Below, piece by piece: positions 35,673 to 47,714 of a DNA stretch of 64,000 nt (position 1 is the stretch's first letter; each line of letters begins with the position of its first letter). This DNA comes from Euptelea pleiosperma. Lineage: Eukaryota; Streptophyta; Magnoliopsida; Ranunculales; Eupteleaceae. The position numbers and the translations under genes are program-made. Location of the stretch: assembly GCA_035048495.1 (NCBI GenBank), contig CM068540.1, positions 10,586,829 to 10,650,828 of the forward strand, read 5' to 3'. Under the pieces are notes generated by a model. The model searched no databases. It was not told the DNA's origin and saw nothing but the letters and a program-made list of their open reading frames with translations.

Positions 35673-37072
35673 GCCTTTATTTTGTATCATTTTCTTTCTC
35701 CCCTCTCTTCCATCTCCCTAACTGCCCACATTTCGCCACCTGATCATCCATTTGACCATCCGATCGTTTGATTGATCATCCGATCAACCCGATCTGTCAT
35801 TCTAACCCTTAGATCATCTCATCCCACCATTAGATCCTTCATCGGACCATTAGATCCATCCATCGGACCATTAGATCTTTCTAGATCTGACGGTTTGCCA
35901 ATCTCGGTTATACCCAGCGATCCACCCAAATCTGGGCCATCCACTCTCTCATCACCCATTATCCTAGTGGCCCACTGGTTCACGTATCCTTGGGTCCATT
36001 GTCTTATTGGGCCATTGGCCGACATGTGGCATGTTCAATATTGGCCCATAACTTACTATCCGATGGCAAATCCACACTTGGACCCAACTCACATGCCACA
36101 TCAGCCACATAGCCCATTGTCAAGTAGCCCACTAGCACTCCTTGGGCCACAATTCAAAGGCCCACAACTAACAACCCATGCCCAAGCTAGGGAGAAAAGG
36201 TCACACATGACCAATTCTCCCAAGAATCACTCACGGGCTCTCTCCTTTCTCCCTCTATCCTACCCACGTGTCACTCACTTACCCATCCCACCTATCTCCA
36301 TTTCACAATTCTCTAACTAACCTAATCTCCAAAAACTCTATCTAATCCATGTTCTCTTCCTCTCTCTCTCTCACTAATTTTCCTAACTCTCTCGGCAAGG
36401 AAAACAAGGGAGGAGCCCAAGTCTACTCCCTATCATCTCTTTCACGGTTGGATCCACATTCGTTTCCTTTAATGCACCATCACGGTGCTTGCTGACTGGA
36501 CCAGCAATCTTAAACCTCCATTAGAGACCCACAGATCTGCACCGTCTTATCCCACCGTGCTCACCATGGGTTGCAGCCTTGCAAACTGCAGGTCCTTCCT
36601 ATCCTCTTGTTCACTAACTCACCAAGCAACTCCAGTCTTCTTCACCTCCCCACGGGATCTGGCCATGCTACTTCTCCACGCTCCCAGGTGGTGCACAACC
36701 ATCAACATGGAACCTCCCTTTTGAAGTGCACCACACCAGCCACCGTCCTTCCTTTATTTCACCCTTTCCAAGACCTGCTAGCGATCACCACCTGTGCATC
36801 ACCAGATTAGTGCACTACCACCACCATCTTCCATTAACGTCGACGTATTACTCACTGCACCTACAACACTTGTAGGTCATTCTTCTCCACGTGACTAGCC
36901 AGCACCACAGTCACCTCCACCGGTCTAACAGCAAGCCATCCACGTTGCTACCTTTTCCTTTGGCAGCAATGTCTAGATCTCCTTCTCCTTTCTTCTTCTT
37001 CTTCTTCTACTTCTTCTCCTAATCCAGCGAGCTCCATTAATGCCGGCAATTCACTCTTTCACCAGTTGACAC

Positions 37073-39748
37073 TGATATTCGCTCAAAAGTGCTTATTTTA
37101 AGCAATTATCCTTTTAGCGTTATTGCATTCTCCTACGTAAAATACTCTATTTACCTACTTTTCTACGTAAGAGTCTCTTGTGTTGCGTAGAACACACTTT
37201 TCTGGACGAAATGGTATATTTGCATGCATTAAACACATTTTCGGAAGTCTAGACATGTAGTCATTCTGATAGAGTCTCATTACGCGCTTCTTCTATCGCA
37301 GGAAACCCCGATGGGACAATTCTCGAGACTTGCGAGCCCACATCGATCAGGAAAGCCCATTATCAAAGCTTAAAGAGCCCACATGCTATGACTAAAAGAT
37401 ATGGGCCAACTATGAGGACCAAAAAGCCGGCCCAAAGAACGAAGAGAGCAGGAGAGCCAATGACCAAGAGACGGACCAAAGCGTTTAAAGCCACATGAGT
37501 CAGCAAAGAATGATAGTCGACTCTACTGGAGAAGCGTGAGGATGGTCACAGTGAAGACCAGGGTTCCAGACCCTCCGCCAGTGCTTTTTTCCATTTTTTT
37601 GATACTTTTTCTCTCATCTCTTCTTATTCTCTCTCTCTCTTCATCTCTCGATCCTCGAATCTACTGACCTAACCCCAGAACTCCTACCCATCGGCTCTAT
37701 CTCATCTCCCTTAGCTTTCTGACCATTGGATCTTCAATCGGACCGTTGGATCTTCAATCGGACCGGTAGATCTCTCTAGATCCGTCGATTTACCAATCTG
37801 GGTCCCAATCAAGTCACCATCCATCCGATCGCCATCAGACTGTCTGTCACATCATCTTGTGAGACGATGGACATCATCAATCCATATGGGCCAGTAGCCG
37901 GGCCCATCTTCATCGACCCGCTGTCCGACCAGTTAGTGGACCCCGCGAATTTCAAAATAATTTTAATTAAATGGGGGGTCCACTAATTGGGAGATTCCCC
38001 ATGGAAAAGTAGGTTTTTACTTAAAAAAAAAATATATATATATATATATATATTTTTTTTTTTCTTATTTTTTTATTTTCAAAAAAACCCCCTATTTCCA
38101 TTACTGGAAATAGGGAAGCTTTAAAAGGGGAGAAGGGAGGGTTCGTTCGAACCCTAATCCCCCTCCTTTCTCTTCCATTCTCTCCCCAAACTCTCCTGCT
38201 CCTTCTTCCCCTCGATTTTTGGCGATTTTCCCCTCTTCTTCTTCACCTTCTTCTTCATCTTCTTTGTTATTTTTTCTCGCCGAAGTTGCAGAACTCCGGC
38301 CATCTGCAACTCCGTCCTAATCCCCCTCCAATACCGTTTTCCCATCTCCTCTCCTTTCCCCAAAACCCCCTTCTCCTTCGTCCCCCTTTCCTGGGGCCCC
38401 ATTCTCCTCCTCGTCTTCATCTTCTTCACCTTCTTCGTCTACTTCGCCACGCCCTGCCGGAGTTGCAGTCTACAACTATGGTTGCCACCGCCTCTGTGCT
38501 GTTTGTGAGCACCACCAGCACCCCCTACTCACCTCGCCAGTAGCCTGTAGAAGCGCCGTCCGTTACCACACCTTACTCCGCCTCCTCTTTCATTAGAACC
38601 ATCGCCTGCCACCGTCCAGCCATCAACTCCGGCCACTTCCTTGGCCGGACTGTCACCACGTCCATCTCTCTGTCGTGACTCATCTCTCACTATCTCTCTT
38701 TCTCACCTCACCTCTCTCCAACGTTCCACTATTTGGCCCGCACCTGCTGGTGCATCTTCTTCACCACCAACTTGGAGGGTCGACTTGCAACAGCTCCTCC
38801 ACCAACCCGGACCACCACTGGTTCGAGGTCCATCCCCACGACACCGTCCACTTGCAGGTCAGCAACTTCGATCTCCTCAGGCACCACCGAACTTGCAACA
38901 GGTAGTCCGCACGCCACCATATCCTTGCAGCCCTCCTCATCCTCCATCAACTGAACCAGACTGCACACCTTCAAAAGTTGCTGCCCTACACTTCATCTTC
39001 TTCGGTTACCCACGAACCAGGATGCTTGGATCATTTTCCTCCCAAACCAGCACACCACGGTTCATGGCCGCCCTCTATTGATGCGATCTCCACGTTGCTG
39101 ACCTTCTCTTGGACCGTAACTTGTTGGATAATTTGCCGGTTCAAAAGGTTGCTGTACTTCTTCACACAGCCAGCGATCAATCAATCCAGTCTGAATATAT
39201 CCCTATGCTCAAGGTAGGATCCAGGGTAACCTGTCTCTATCACATTCTCTCTAGGTTCTCAACCTTTCTCTCTCTACCACTTTCTCTTTCATCCTTTAGT
39301 CTCTCATCTCTCTCTCTACTTTCTCTCTTTAGAACTCAGTTTTTCTCTCTAGCTCAGTCTTTCGTTATTTTACATTGTTATTGTTATTTTTTTATTTCGA
39401 AGTATTGTAAGAACCTTGGATTTTTAAATGATGAATTACTTTTGTTGGTTGTGGTTGATTTCCTTCATTAGTATTTTTTTTGGTAGATTATGATAATTTC
39501 TCTCTCTAAAATCAAGCAATCTTGTTTTAAATCGCTTCACCATTCTCACCCCTCCACAATTTCTAAGATAAATCCGTTATTTCATGTTAATGAATCGCGC
39601 TAACTAACCCCGAGTGCGGATCGACATCCGACACGAATCCCTATACAAAGCCTGTAATTTTGCAGGAATTTTGAGGCTCGGATCACATTACAAATCTTGT
39701 TGATTCTAGGGTTTCCGTAACCAACGACGCGGAAAAATCCTATTTTCA
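37073..39748 (+). mobile_element. A6: solo LTR, TSD GACAC/AACAC
   Basis: TGATATTCGC at 37073 and CTATTTTCA ending at 39748 (2676 bp). GACAC at 37068-37072 and AACAC at 39749-39753 differ at one base. The uninterrupted site in the other A2 LTR (20575-20590) reads TTGACACCC, confirming the target. A TA microsatellite lies at 38034-38053 and a palindrome at 38090-38115. Confidence 0.9.
37518..37590 (+). promoter_or_regulatory. tRNA-like block in A6
   Basis: CGACTCTACTGG (37518-37529), 44 nt spacing to GGTTCCAGACC (37562-37572), T6 at 37585-37590. Confidence 0.5.
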
Positions 39749-41640
39749 AACACCCTTCTTTCTTCTTCTCCTTCTTCTTCTTTTCCAAGTCACCACTGGT
39801 TCCCACGAGCTCTACTATGACTACCACTGTGGTTGTAGGCCGACTCTCCTCACCTGCAAATTGCTCTCCCCAAGCTCCTTCTCCACCACGCTACCATCGA
39901 TCTTCTCCCATTGGATCTCATCCATGGTATGGAAAGAGGTGCTAGACAACGCCTGCAACTCCACCCCGCAGCCTGCCACCACCATTTTTTCCTCCTTCAT
40001 CACCTACACCAACCTCCCACGGTGTTGCTAGTGCGCCTTATCAACCCGCAAGATCTTCCATCCACGGTTCCAGATCTTCTCCACCGCTGCCACTTCATCT
40101 CCTCCACGCACCTCTATTCTCCTCTTTTCCATGGCTTGACCTCCCTTAGTCATACACCAGTAGGGAGCACAACCTGCAACTCATGGTAATGCTTCCTCAC
40201 CATCTCCTCCTTGTTGCCTACCCATGTGCAGGCCAGCAACGTTACACGACATCATGGCCAGCATGCAGGATTGCATCTTGGGCCAGTCACTCACCTCTCC
40301 AAATGCCATCACCAGGCCGTCTTCTTGGCCGATCAGTCCACTTGGCCGACCATCACATGCATGCACTACCAAGGTGCTGCCATGTCCATACCGGACCGCC
40401 ATCAAAACCACCACGTGGTGCAATCCAGCAACCACTTGGCTGTGATTCTCATATTTGGCTGGACCCCACACCACTTGGCAGAATCACATGTTCTCATCTT
40501 GGACCATTCACCATGCGATCTTCATTGGTAAGTGCAAGGTATTTCTCTATCCTCTTCTATTACTTTCTCTCTCTAGGATTTCTCTTCTCTCTCTAAAAAT
40601 CCTAATTCCTCTCTAAACCTCACTTTCTCTCTTTAAAAAATTATCTCTCTCTAGGGTTAGTTTTCTCTTTCTAGTTTCTCTCTCTAGAACCCCTTCTCTC
40701 ACTTTCTCTCTCTAGAAACCCCTAGTTTCTCTCTCTACCTTCCACTATTCTCTCTCTAGATTCTTAGGCCGATCGCCTATTCACTTGGCCGACTCCTTTT
40801 GGCAAGTGAAAAGGTGAGCTTTTTAGGGCACATTATCGTGCATTTGCCAATTCACATCTACCTTGTCGGCCGGTAAGATCCGATGTGGATTATTCAGATT
40901 GAGTAGCATTCCATGAAATTCGGACGATCCCCGTCTTGATCGGTAGCACCCTTAGCTCCGAGGATCATGGATACTTCTCTGTCAAAACCCTTCTCTCGAT
41001 TGAGCAACATTCCATGAAATTTGGATGGTCTTCTTCTTGATCGGTAGCGCCTTAGCTCCAAAGGTCATGGGATGCTTCTCTATCAAAACCCTTCTCTTGA
41101 TTGAAGCATTCATCGAAGTCTTGGATAATCCTCTTCTTGATTGGTAGCGCCCTTAGCTCCAAGATCTCAATGGACATTTCTTTCCCTTACCCCTTCTCTT
41201 AATTGAAGCATTCATCGAAGTCTTGGACGATCCTCTTTTTGATCGGTAGCGCCCTTAGCTCTGAGATTTCAATGGACGTTTCTTTCCCTTACCTCTTCAT
41301 CTCTCAACCCTTTACATGCTTTCTTTATTTCTGTTATTTTGATTTATGTATGCACTCTTCGATGATTAATGAAATTTGGTTTTTGTTAATTTATTGTTCT
41401 ATGGATTTCAAGTTAAAGATGTTTTAAATCGACTCGCCCTTCTCATCTCTATCACAATTCTCATTTCTCTTTGTATATTATTTGTCAGTTTTAATTCCTT
41501 ATTGCGCTAACTCACACCGAGTGTGGATCGACATCCGACACGTACTGCTATACAAGTTACATTTTGCAGATAATCAGATTTTACAAATTTTGTTGAAGTT
41601 AGGGTTTTCGAATTGACGACACGGAAAAACCTAACTTTCA

Positions 41641-42580
41641 GACCCCACAAGTACGTCGACTTGCAGAGCGGAGACAGCTATACGTTCTTCCAAATGGTCG
41701 ACTTGCTCGACCTCCTTCCTGAAGCGAGTCATGTAGTCCTAGAGGGATTCTCCTTTAGTCTGCTTGACGTTCAAGAGGGAAGTGACGCATTGCATCCTCT
41801 TCCTCTGATGGATGTATTTTGTGGCGAAAACGTCCTCCAAGACCCTAAAATTCCTGATTGACCCCTCGCTGAGGGTATAGAACCACCCAGGCATTCCCCT
41901 TCAAGCTAGCTCGGAACATTCGACACAGTAAACCGTCGAATGAGGTCGCATCCCACAACACCATGGCCTACCGGTAATGGAACAAGTGATCGATGGGGTC
42001 CGAGGTCCCGTCGTAGAGTTTGAACTTTGGCTGTTGGAATTTCTTGGGGATCTCAGATCTCAACACCTCCTCAAGGAAGGGTGATGATCTTAATGCCCTT
42101 AGTGCGTCTCTAGCAGCTCTTGCCGCCATCTTTTTGCCGACTACCAGCCTAGTGTCCCGGCTAACTGAATCATCTCCGTCAGTTTTTCAATAGTGACCAA
42201 GTTGGCTCGTTCTTAGTCGGTCGTATCTCGGACAAGCGGCTGCTGATCGCTAGCCGCAGCTCACCCCCAAGTTATACTTTCTCGTCGATCCTCTCCCTGT
42301 CGATTGGAACTCTACGCCTGCTCTCGGCAAATTACCCTTACCTACGTTCTCTCGGTCTCTCGGCGTATCATCCCGATCTACCGTATCTTCCAAAATTTGT
42401 TGCCTCAACTGGCAGTTTTCTTTTCTGACGCTTTCTACTTCCTCCCTCCTCTTCTGCATCTTTACTATTTCCTCATCGCCGCCTTCCTACCTAGTCGCGG
42501 TGTCTTTCGACCTGGTATGCATTCTTGATACATTTTTGTCTGAGATGCTTCTGATAGAGCGCATGAGTCGATATCTTATT
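41641..42580 (-). pseudogene. Degenerate gag N-terminal part of G1
   Basis: Gag forms the virus-like particle of the retroelement. On the minus strand an ATG near 42522 opens MHTRSKDTATR and meets a stop at once. A following frame (42459-42250) reads KRREEVESVRKENCQLRQQ, a short coiled-coil stretch usual at the gag start of Tat-like elements. Further on, near 42010, PKFKLYDGTSDPIDHLFHYR matches the gypsy gag core, followed by MFRASLKGNAW near 41900. Several stops and shifts break the frame. The piece ends at the A2 insertion; gag continues at 18594. Confidence 0.75.
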
Positions 42581-42600
42581 GCATCCCACAGACAACGTCA
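42581..42600 (-). other. Decayed primer-binding site of G1
   Basis: Minus strand TGACGTTGTCTGTGGGAT, five bases after the LTR end CCCTTACA. It fits the common plant form TGGCGCCGTCTGTGGGAA with G-to-A and C-to-T changes at CpG-type positions. Confidence 0.55.
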
Positions 42601-42882
42601 AAAGATGTAAGGGAAAATTCTCACACCCCCCTTGAAATATGCACTATCAGATGTCTCCCCCAAATCCGCCTGATCCGACTGCTCCGCCGACCAAGCAGAT
42701 GTTTGGTTCGAGGCGATCGTCTATACTCCCGTACGATTCAATAAGCTTGCCGGCACGCCCGTCTCCTTATCCGAGTCATCCGATGTCACCTACAAAATAG
42801 ATCCGCTGGTGGGAATTCTCCAATCTTCTCTCTCTGCCCTTACCTCCCCCAGATTGTTTGCTTTTCCTCTTATGTAGATTTT

Positions 42883-42890
42883 TATTTATA
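42883..42890 (-). promoter_or_regulatory. TATA box of G1 LTR
   Basis: Minus strand CCTATAAATAAAAATC, about 280 bases before the inferred LTR end. Confidence 0.5.
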
Positions 42891-43720
42891 GGATATATGA
42901 CCCCTTACATGTCCAAGAGCACGATAGAGGCCGTACCAATCAATTTGGACATCTTTGTTTTATATGTGACCTGTCGTAGATCGTGCTTTGTTGGATAAAT
43001 ACAATAGGTGGCTGTTTTTCGTTTGTTGCTCAGGCCCTGCTTTCCATTTGGCCGACTAGCCATGATATAAGTGTAATCGGCGTAGTCGGCCAAACCTTCA
43101 TCATGCTTCAATCAATCAATACTTTATCATTCCCAAGTTGGCCAACCTTTCATTTTGTTCAAGTCGACCATATCTTCGTCAATCTCAAGTCGAACAACCC
43201 ATCATTGTGTTGGAGTCGGCCAACCCAATACAATCCGATAAACATTCATCATTATAACGTTGGTGATATTCGCTTAAAAGTGCGTATTTTCCACTGTTAT
43301 CTTCTAAGCGTTTTCACACTCTCCTACGTTAAAATGCTCTATTTATCTACTTTTCTACGTAAGAGTCTCTTTTGTTGCGTAGAACACACTTTTCTTGACG
43401 AAATAGTATATTCGCATGCATTAAACACATTTTCGGAAATCTAGACATTGAGTCGTTCTGATAAAGTCTCATTATGCACTTCTTCTGTCGCAGGAAACCC
43501 CGATGGGACAATTCTCGAGACTTGCGAGCCCACATCGATCAGGAAAGCCCATTATCAAAGCTTAAAGAGCCCACATGCTATGACTAGAAGATATGGGCCA
43601 AATATGGGCTGAATAAGAGGACCAAAAAGCCGGCCCAAAGAAAGAAGAGAGTAGGAGAGCCAATGACCAAGACATGGACCAAAGCGTTTAAAGCCACATG
43701 AGTCAACAAGGAATGATAGT

Positions 43721-43791
43721 CTACTCTACTGGAGAAGCGTGAGGATGGTCACAGTGAAGACCAGGGTTCCAGACCCTCTACCAATACTTTT
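43721..43791 (+). promoter_or_regulatory. tRNA-like block in A7
   Basis: CTACTCTACTGG (43721-43732), 44 nt spacing to GGTTCCAGACC (43765-43775), TTTT at 43788-43791. Confidence 0.5.
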
Positions 43792-44220
43792 ATCTCCATT
43801 TTCTGATACTTTCTCTCTCATCTCTCCTTATTCTCTCTCTCTCTCTTCATCTCCCGGTCCTCGAATCTACTAACCTAACCCCAGAACTCCTGCCCTTCGG
43901 CTCTATCTCATCTCCCTTGCTTTCTAACCGTTGGATCTTCAATCGGACCGTTGGATCTCTCTAGATCCGTCGATCTACCAATCTGGGTCCCAATCAAGTC
44001 ACCATCCATCTGATCACCATCAGACTGTTTGTCACATCATCTTGTGAGACGATGGACATCATCAATCCATGTGGGCCAGTAGCATCCCATCATCATCGAC
44101 CCGCTGTCCGACCAGTTAGTGGACCCCGCGAATTTCAAAATAATTTTAATTAAATTTTAAAAAATGGGAGGTCCACTAAATGGGGACATTCCCCAAAGAA
44201 AAGTAGTGTTTTACTTAAAA

Positions 44221-44223
<3 letters not shown>

Positions 44224-44265
<42 letters not shown>
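44224..44265. repeat. AT dinucleotide microsatellite in A7
   Basis: About 21 AT units, at the same LTR position as the tracts in A4, A5 and A6. Confidence 0.92.
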
Positions 44266-44273
<8 letters not shown>

Positions 44274-44473
44274 TATTTCAAAAATTCTCTAATTTTCATT
44301 AATGGAAACTAGGGATCTTTAAAAGGGGAAGGAGAAGGGTTCTTTGGAACCCTAATCCCCCTCCTATCTTCACCTCTCCTTTCCCTTTAAACCCCCCATG
44401 ATTTCCACTTCTTCTTCTCCTTTTTCCTTCTCCTTTTCCTTCTTCTTCTTCTTCTTCTTCTTCTTCATCCTTC

Positions 44474-44498
44474 GCCGGAGTTGCAGGCCTGCAACTCC
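44474..44498. other. GCCGGAGTTGCAGG/CCTGCAACTCC hairpin in A7
   Basis: GGAGTTGCAGG pairs with CCTGCAACTCC. Same family hairpin as in A1, A3, A4 and A5. Confidence 0.65.
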
Positions 44499-45489
44499 TG
44501 CTGTCTTCTTCTTCTTCATTCCCTTCTTCCCTTCCTCCACCAGCCGTTGCTCATTCCTCCGCCTCTGCTGCGTGTAGCAGCGCCTGCAACGACTCCACCA
44601 TTCTCTACAGCCCCTTCCAGCAACTCCGGCAAGCAACCAGCGTGCTCGTCGGACTGGTTCGCCCCTGCACCTGCTACACCGCCCAACACCTCTCCATTGT
44701 TCCCTTCTTTCCTAACATCTTCTTACTGTCGCTGCAACTTTTGACTGACCAACCTGCTACACTCCATCAGCTCCATACCACCTTCAGAGGCTGTGCGTCT
44801 CTACCCCTTGCTGCTGCCTACAAACCCAACTCCCTAGTTCGTCTTCCCCACAGTCTAGTACCACCATCACCGCCTTGCTCTTCCCCGATCGAAACTGGCA
44901 ACTCTTCTCATAGGGAATTCCATTAAAATCGGTGACCAGCACCACATGAAGGACCAGCTGCAACTCGTTCTTCCTCCGACCAAGCGACTTCTCTATAAGG
45001 GATCTTCACACAACCGCTGCACATCACTGGGAAAACCCCTCACGGTTTTGTAACAGGCGCCTGCAAGTCTCTTCCCCTCCACCTTCTCCGTCATGTCACC
45101 TGCAACATGAACCTACAACTCACCCACAACGTTCCAGCACTCTTCTCTCCAACGGTGATGCACAACACCTTACTGTCTCAACGACTCCTCCCAACTGGCC
45201 ACGATCTCCATTGGATCCACCATCATTAGATGTGCACTGTCCACCATTAAGAACTGCCAAGGTTGCAAGCTTGCATCATGATCTCCGGGCTGTCGCAACC
45301 AGCAATAGGCTACTCTCATGACCAACAACCACGTTCCTTACAATTCAGCTCCTCATTGCTGCTCGTGCTTACAAGCACATGCTTCTCTGCTATGCTCTTC
45401 CACTCCTTGCGTAGCCACCAATGGTAGACCCAAGTATCATGGCCGATTCATCTCTCCTTCATTTGGCCGATCCTCTATAGTAAGTTCAT

Positions 45490-45960
45490 AAAGGTAATCT
45501 CTCTCTTCTTCTTCTTCTTCTTCATCTCTCTTTCCATCATCTTCTCTCTCTAGGCTTAGTTTTTCTCTTTCTACTTTCATTCTCTCTCTAAAAACCTTTC
45601 TCTCTTTAGTTCTTTCTTTAAAATCTTTTTCTTTTCTCTCTCTCTCTCTAAATCCTTATTTTCTCTCTCTACTTAATTTCTCTATTTTCTTCTTGTTCTC
45701 TCTCTAACCTTCTATTTTCTCTCACTAAAATGCTTTTGCTCTTATTTTCTCTCTCTACCATCTCTCCCTCTCTAGATCTTTCTCTCTATCATTTCCTCTC
45801 TCTAGGTTTTAGTCATTTCTCTCTCTAAAATCTCTTTAGTTACTCTCCCTACTTTCTTTCTCTAAGTCTTTTATCTTTTCCCTTCTTTCTCTCTCTAAGT
45901 TTCTCAATATCTCTCAAACTTGTTCTTTCTCTCTCTCCTCTCTCTCTTCTTTCTCTCTCT
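45490..45960. repeat. CTCTCTCTA-type minisatellite in A7
   Basis: Longest such tract in the window, with many TTCTCTCTCTA units between short spacers. The Glu/Arg-rich minus-strand frame in it is an artefact. Confidence 0.85.
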
Positions 45961-46511
45961 AAAATTGATATTTAGATTAGTTTTGATATTTTGGCGAAAT
46001 GTAATGAACCTCATGTGATTAATGAAATACATTTTGTTGTTTTTGAACTCTTGAATGATTAATGGATGAGTGTTAGTACTTTTTATTTTCATATCATCAA
46101 TAATTGTCACATTTGCTCTCCAAAAGAAAAGTATGTTTTAAAAATCCCTATCTCTCACCACTCTCAGCTCTACATTGATTTCGTAGCATTTTCTGTGGAA
46201 AAATCCGTCATTGTATGTATTTTTTATTGCGCTTATCCGACTAATCCCGAGTGCGGATAGACATCTGACACGAATCCCTATACAAATCTCATCTTTTTAC
46301 AGGATAAAAGTCTTGGATTAATTACAAATGTGTTGAATTAGGGTTTCCGTAACCAACGACGCGGAAAAATCCTACTATCAGTCGGCCAACCCATACAGTC
46401 GGCCAGGCATTTATCATTATCACGTCGGCCCAATCATCATTATGAACAAGTCGACCATTTGGTAAAAGTACTTTGGGACACGTGTCATCATCGTAAGAAC
46501 CCACGTGTACA

Positions 46512-47070
46512 GTCTAAAAATACCCCTTACAGGACCTAAAACAAAACTCTGTCAGTGGGATTTCACTTTTAGAGCCTCCGATGATTAAGTCAATTTCATT
46601 CTTTGATTCTAATTTGTGTTTAGTGTTTGTGTCTCTTTTTGGTTGGTCGCTTCTCCTATTTATAGGATCCTCTTCTTCTGTCGTGTAAAGAAGCTCATAT
46701 TCAAAATATCTATTTGGTCGGTTAGAGATCTTTTGTCCTTTGCATGACGTGTATCGTGAGGTATTACAATCCGTACTCTCAGTGGTGAGTATGGTTTGTC
46801 TGTTATTCTGTTATTATAGTGCCTATCAACTTGACAGCAACTGACCTCAGTGATCTCGGAACGTCGGATCTTGCTGAGACGGTTTACCTCATTCATCTCG
46901 GTCATGTCGGATCTTATTTAAAATGCTTTACTTCAGTTATCTCAGTTATACTTTATGTCATACTTTACCTCAGTCATGTCGGACATTGCTGAAATGATTT
47001 ATCTTCCTCCTAAAAGATTCTATTTGACATAAAAACATTCTTGTAACCGTTCCTTTGAGCACCAGTATAG
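46512..47070 (-). repeat. LTR-like promoter fragment of unknown element
   Basis: Minus strand has TATAAATA at 46664-46657, an A-rich stretch after it and, upstream (46840-47000), three or four imperfect repeats of CTCGGTCATGTCGGAT. This layout (U3 repeats, TATA, leader) fits part of a gypsy LTR into which G1 inserted. Neither end is defined. Confidence 0.4.
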
Positions 47071-47327
47071 TGTTAAGATTTCATGGTACGCATACTTCAC
47101 TGACTAAGTGAAGGCTAGAAGATAGAGACAGCAAGAATCAGACGATTGACCACATGAGTCATCTGAGTAACTACCCATTTGTCGGTTATAGATTGTGTAC
47201 GCTCGCTTAAGAAGGTAAGTGACTTAGTGGCCATAGGAATAAGTTTAAAATGAATAAAATATAATGGTCAAAACTAGTCATTGGACAGACCCGAGTCTTA
47301 GTCAAAGATATTGACTTTTGGGAGAGT

Positions 47328-47625
47328 CCGATCGATTGGAACTTGTCCAATCGATTGGACATAACCCAATCAATTGGAGGACTCTGTAAAATCAATTGGA
47401 AGCTATGAGGCAGAACATGACAGAGCCCAATCGATTGGAAGCTACGAGACAGAACATGATCAAAGCCCAATCGATTGGACACATCTGTAAAATCGATTGG
47501 AGTCTACGAGACAGAACATGATCAGAGCCAATTGATTGGAGACCTTTGTAAAATCGATTGGAGCCTTCGGGATAGAAACTTAATTGAGGCCAATCGATTG
47601 GACCTAGAGTACAATCAATTGGACT
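47328..47625. repeat. Array of eleven CCAATCGATTGG-like palindromes
   Basis: Core AATCGATTGG and variants (AATCAATTGG, AATTGATTGG) recur inside units of roughly 60 bases that also share TACGAGACAGAACATGA. The array ends about 80 bases before the TATA box at 47707. Confidence 0.85.
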
Positions 47626-47706
47626 TAACATGATTTGAGTCTTTCTTAGATCCAAAATTCTAGGTTCTACTCTCTCACGTTCTACTAGACTAAGGGTCAT
47701 GAATTC

Positions 47707-47714
47707 TATAAATA
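47707..47714 (+). promoter_or_regulatory. TATA box of Copia-like LTR
   Basis: TATAAATA after the palindrome array and before a CCTTCTATACC leader-like segment. Confidence 0.5.

Larger units (their letters stand above)
18595..41640 (+). mobile_element. A2: full family A element with nested insertions, TSD GACCC
   Basis: 5' LTR at 18595-31062, internal region at 31063-35144 and 3' LTR at 35145-41640. GACCC occurs at 18590-18594 and 41641-41645. The element splits G1 gag. Without A3-A6 the LTRs are about 3.67 and 3.82 kb, so the original insertion was about 11.6 kb. The internal region has a triplicated primer site, a leader with a GTAAGT, only remnants of the family ORF, and a PPT. No enzyme domain is present. 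Confidence 0.9.
35145..41640 (+). repeat. A2 3' LTR, interrupted by A6
   Basis: Native parts are 35145-37072 and 39754-41640. It ends CTAACTTTCA at 41640, directly before the TSD GACCC. It differs from the 5' LTR by several small indels, for example extra sequence at about 40764-40900. Confidence 0.9.
43264..46380 (+). mobile_element. A7: solo LTR, TSD GTTGG/GTCGG
   Basis: TGATATTCGC at 43264 and CTACTATCA ending at 46380 (3117 bp). GTTGG at 43259-43263 and GTCGG at 46381-46385 differ at one base. It is inserted in the U3 repeats of the G1 LTR. Confidence 0.88.
9997..46511 (-). mobile_element. G1: old Tat-like Ty3/gypsy retrotransposon, broken by later insertions
   Basis: Pieces on the minus strand, in 5' to 3' order: LTR 46511-42606 (interrupted by A7), PBS 42600-42581, gag 42580-41641, gag/protease 18594-17396, RT 17400-16005, RNase H 11916-11106, integrase 11099-10073. 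A2, S1 and A7 separate the pieces and each insertion has a 5-bp TSD. Presence of a second RNase H domain after the RT-linked one is typical of the Tat lineage. All coding parts carry stops or frameshifts. The 3' LTR lies left of A1, outside the window. Confidence 0.8.
42606..46511 (-). repeat. G1 5' LTR, interrupted by A7
   Basis: On the minus strand it begins TGTACACGTGGG (46511) and ends TTCCCTTACA (42606). Without A7 it is about 784 bp. The U3 part (43040-43263 plus 46386-46460) has imperfect repeats of GTCGGCCAACC...CATCATTAT at about 25-35 base steps. Both ends are inferred because the partner LTR is outside the window. Confidence 0.6.

Noticed and set aside
47328..47625. CRISPR-like array
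   Set aside because: Spacing and units are irregular and the context is a plant LTR.
47207..47700. Minus-strand repeat ORFs (QSIGL, NRL type)
   Set aside because: They arise from the CCAATCGATTGG array, with no codon or start support.
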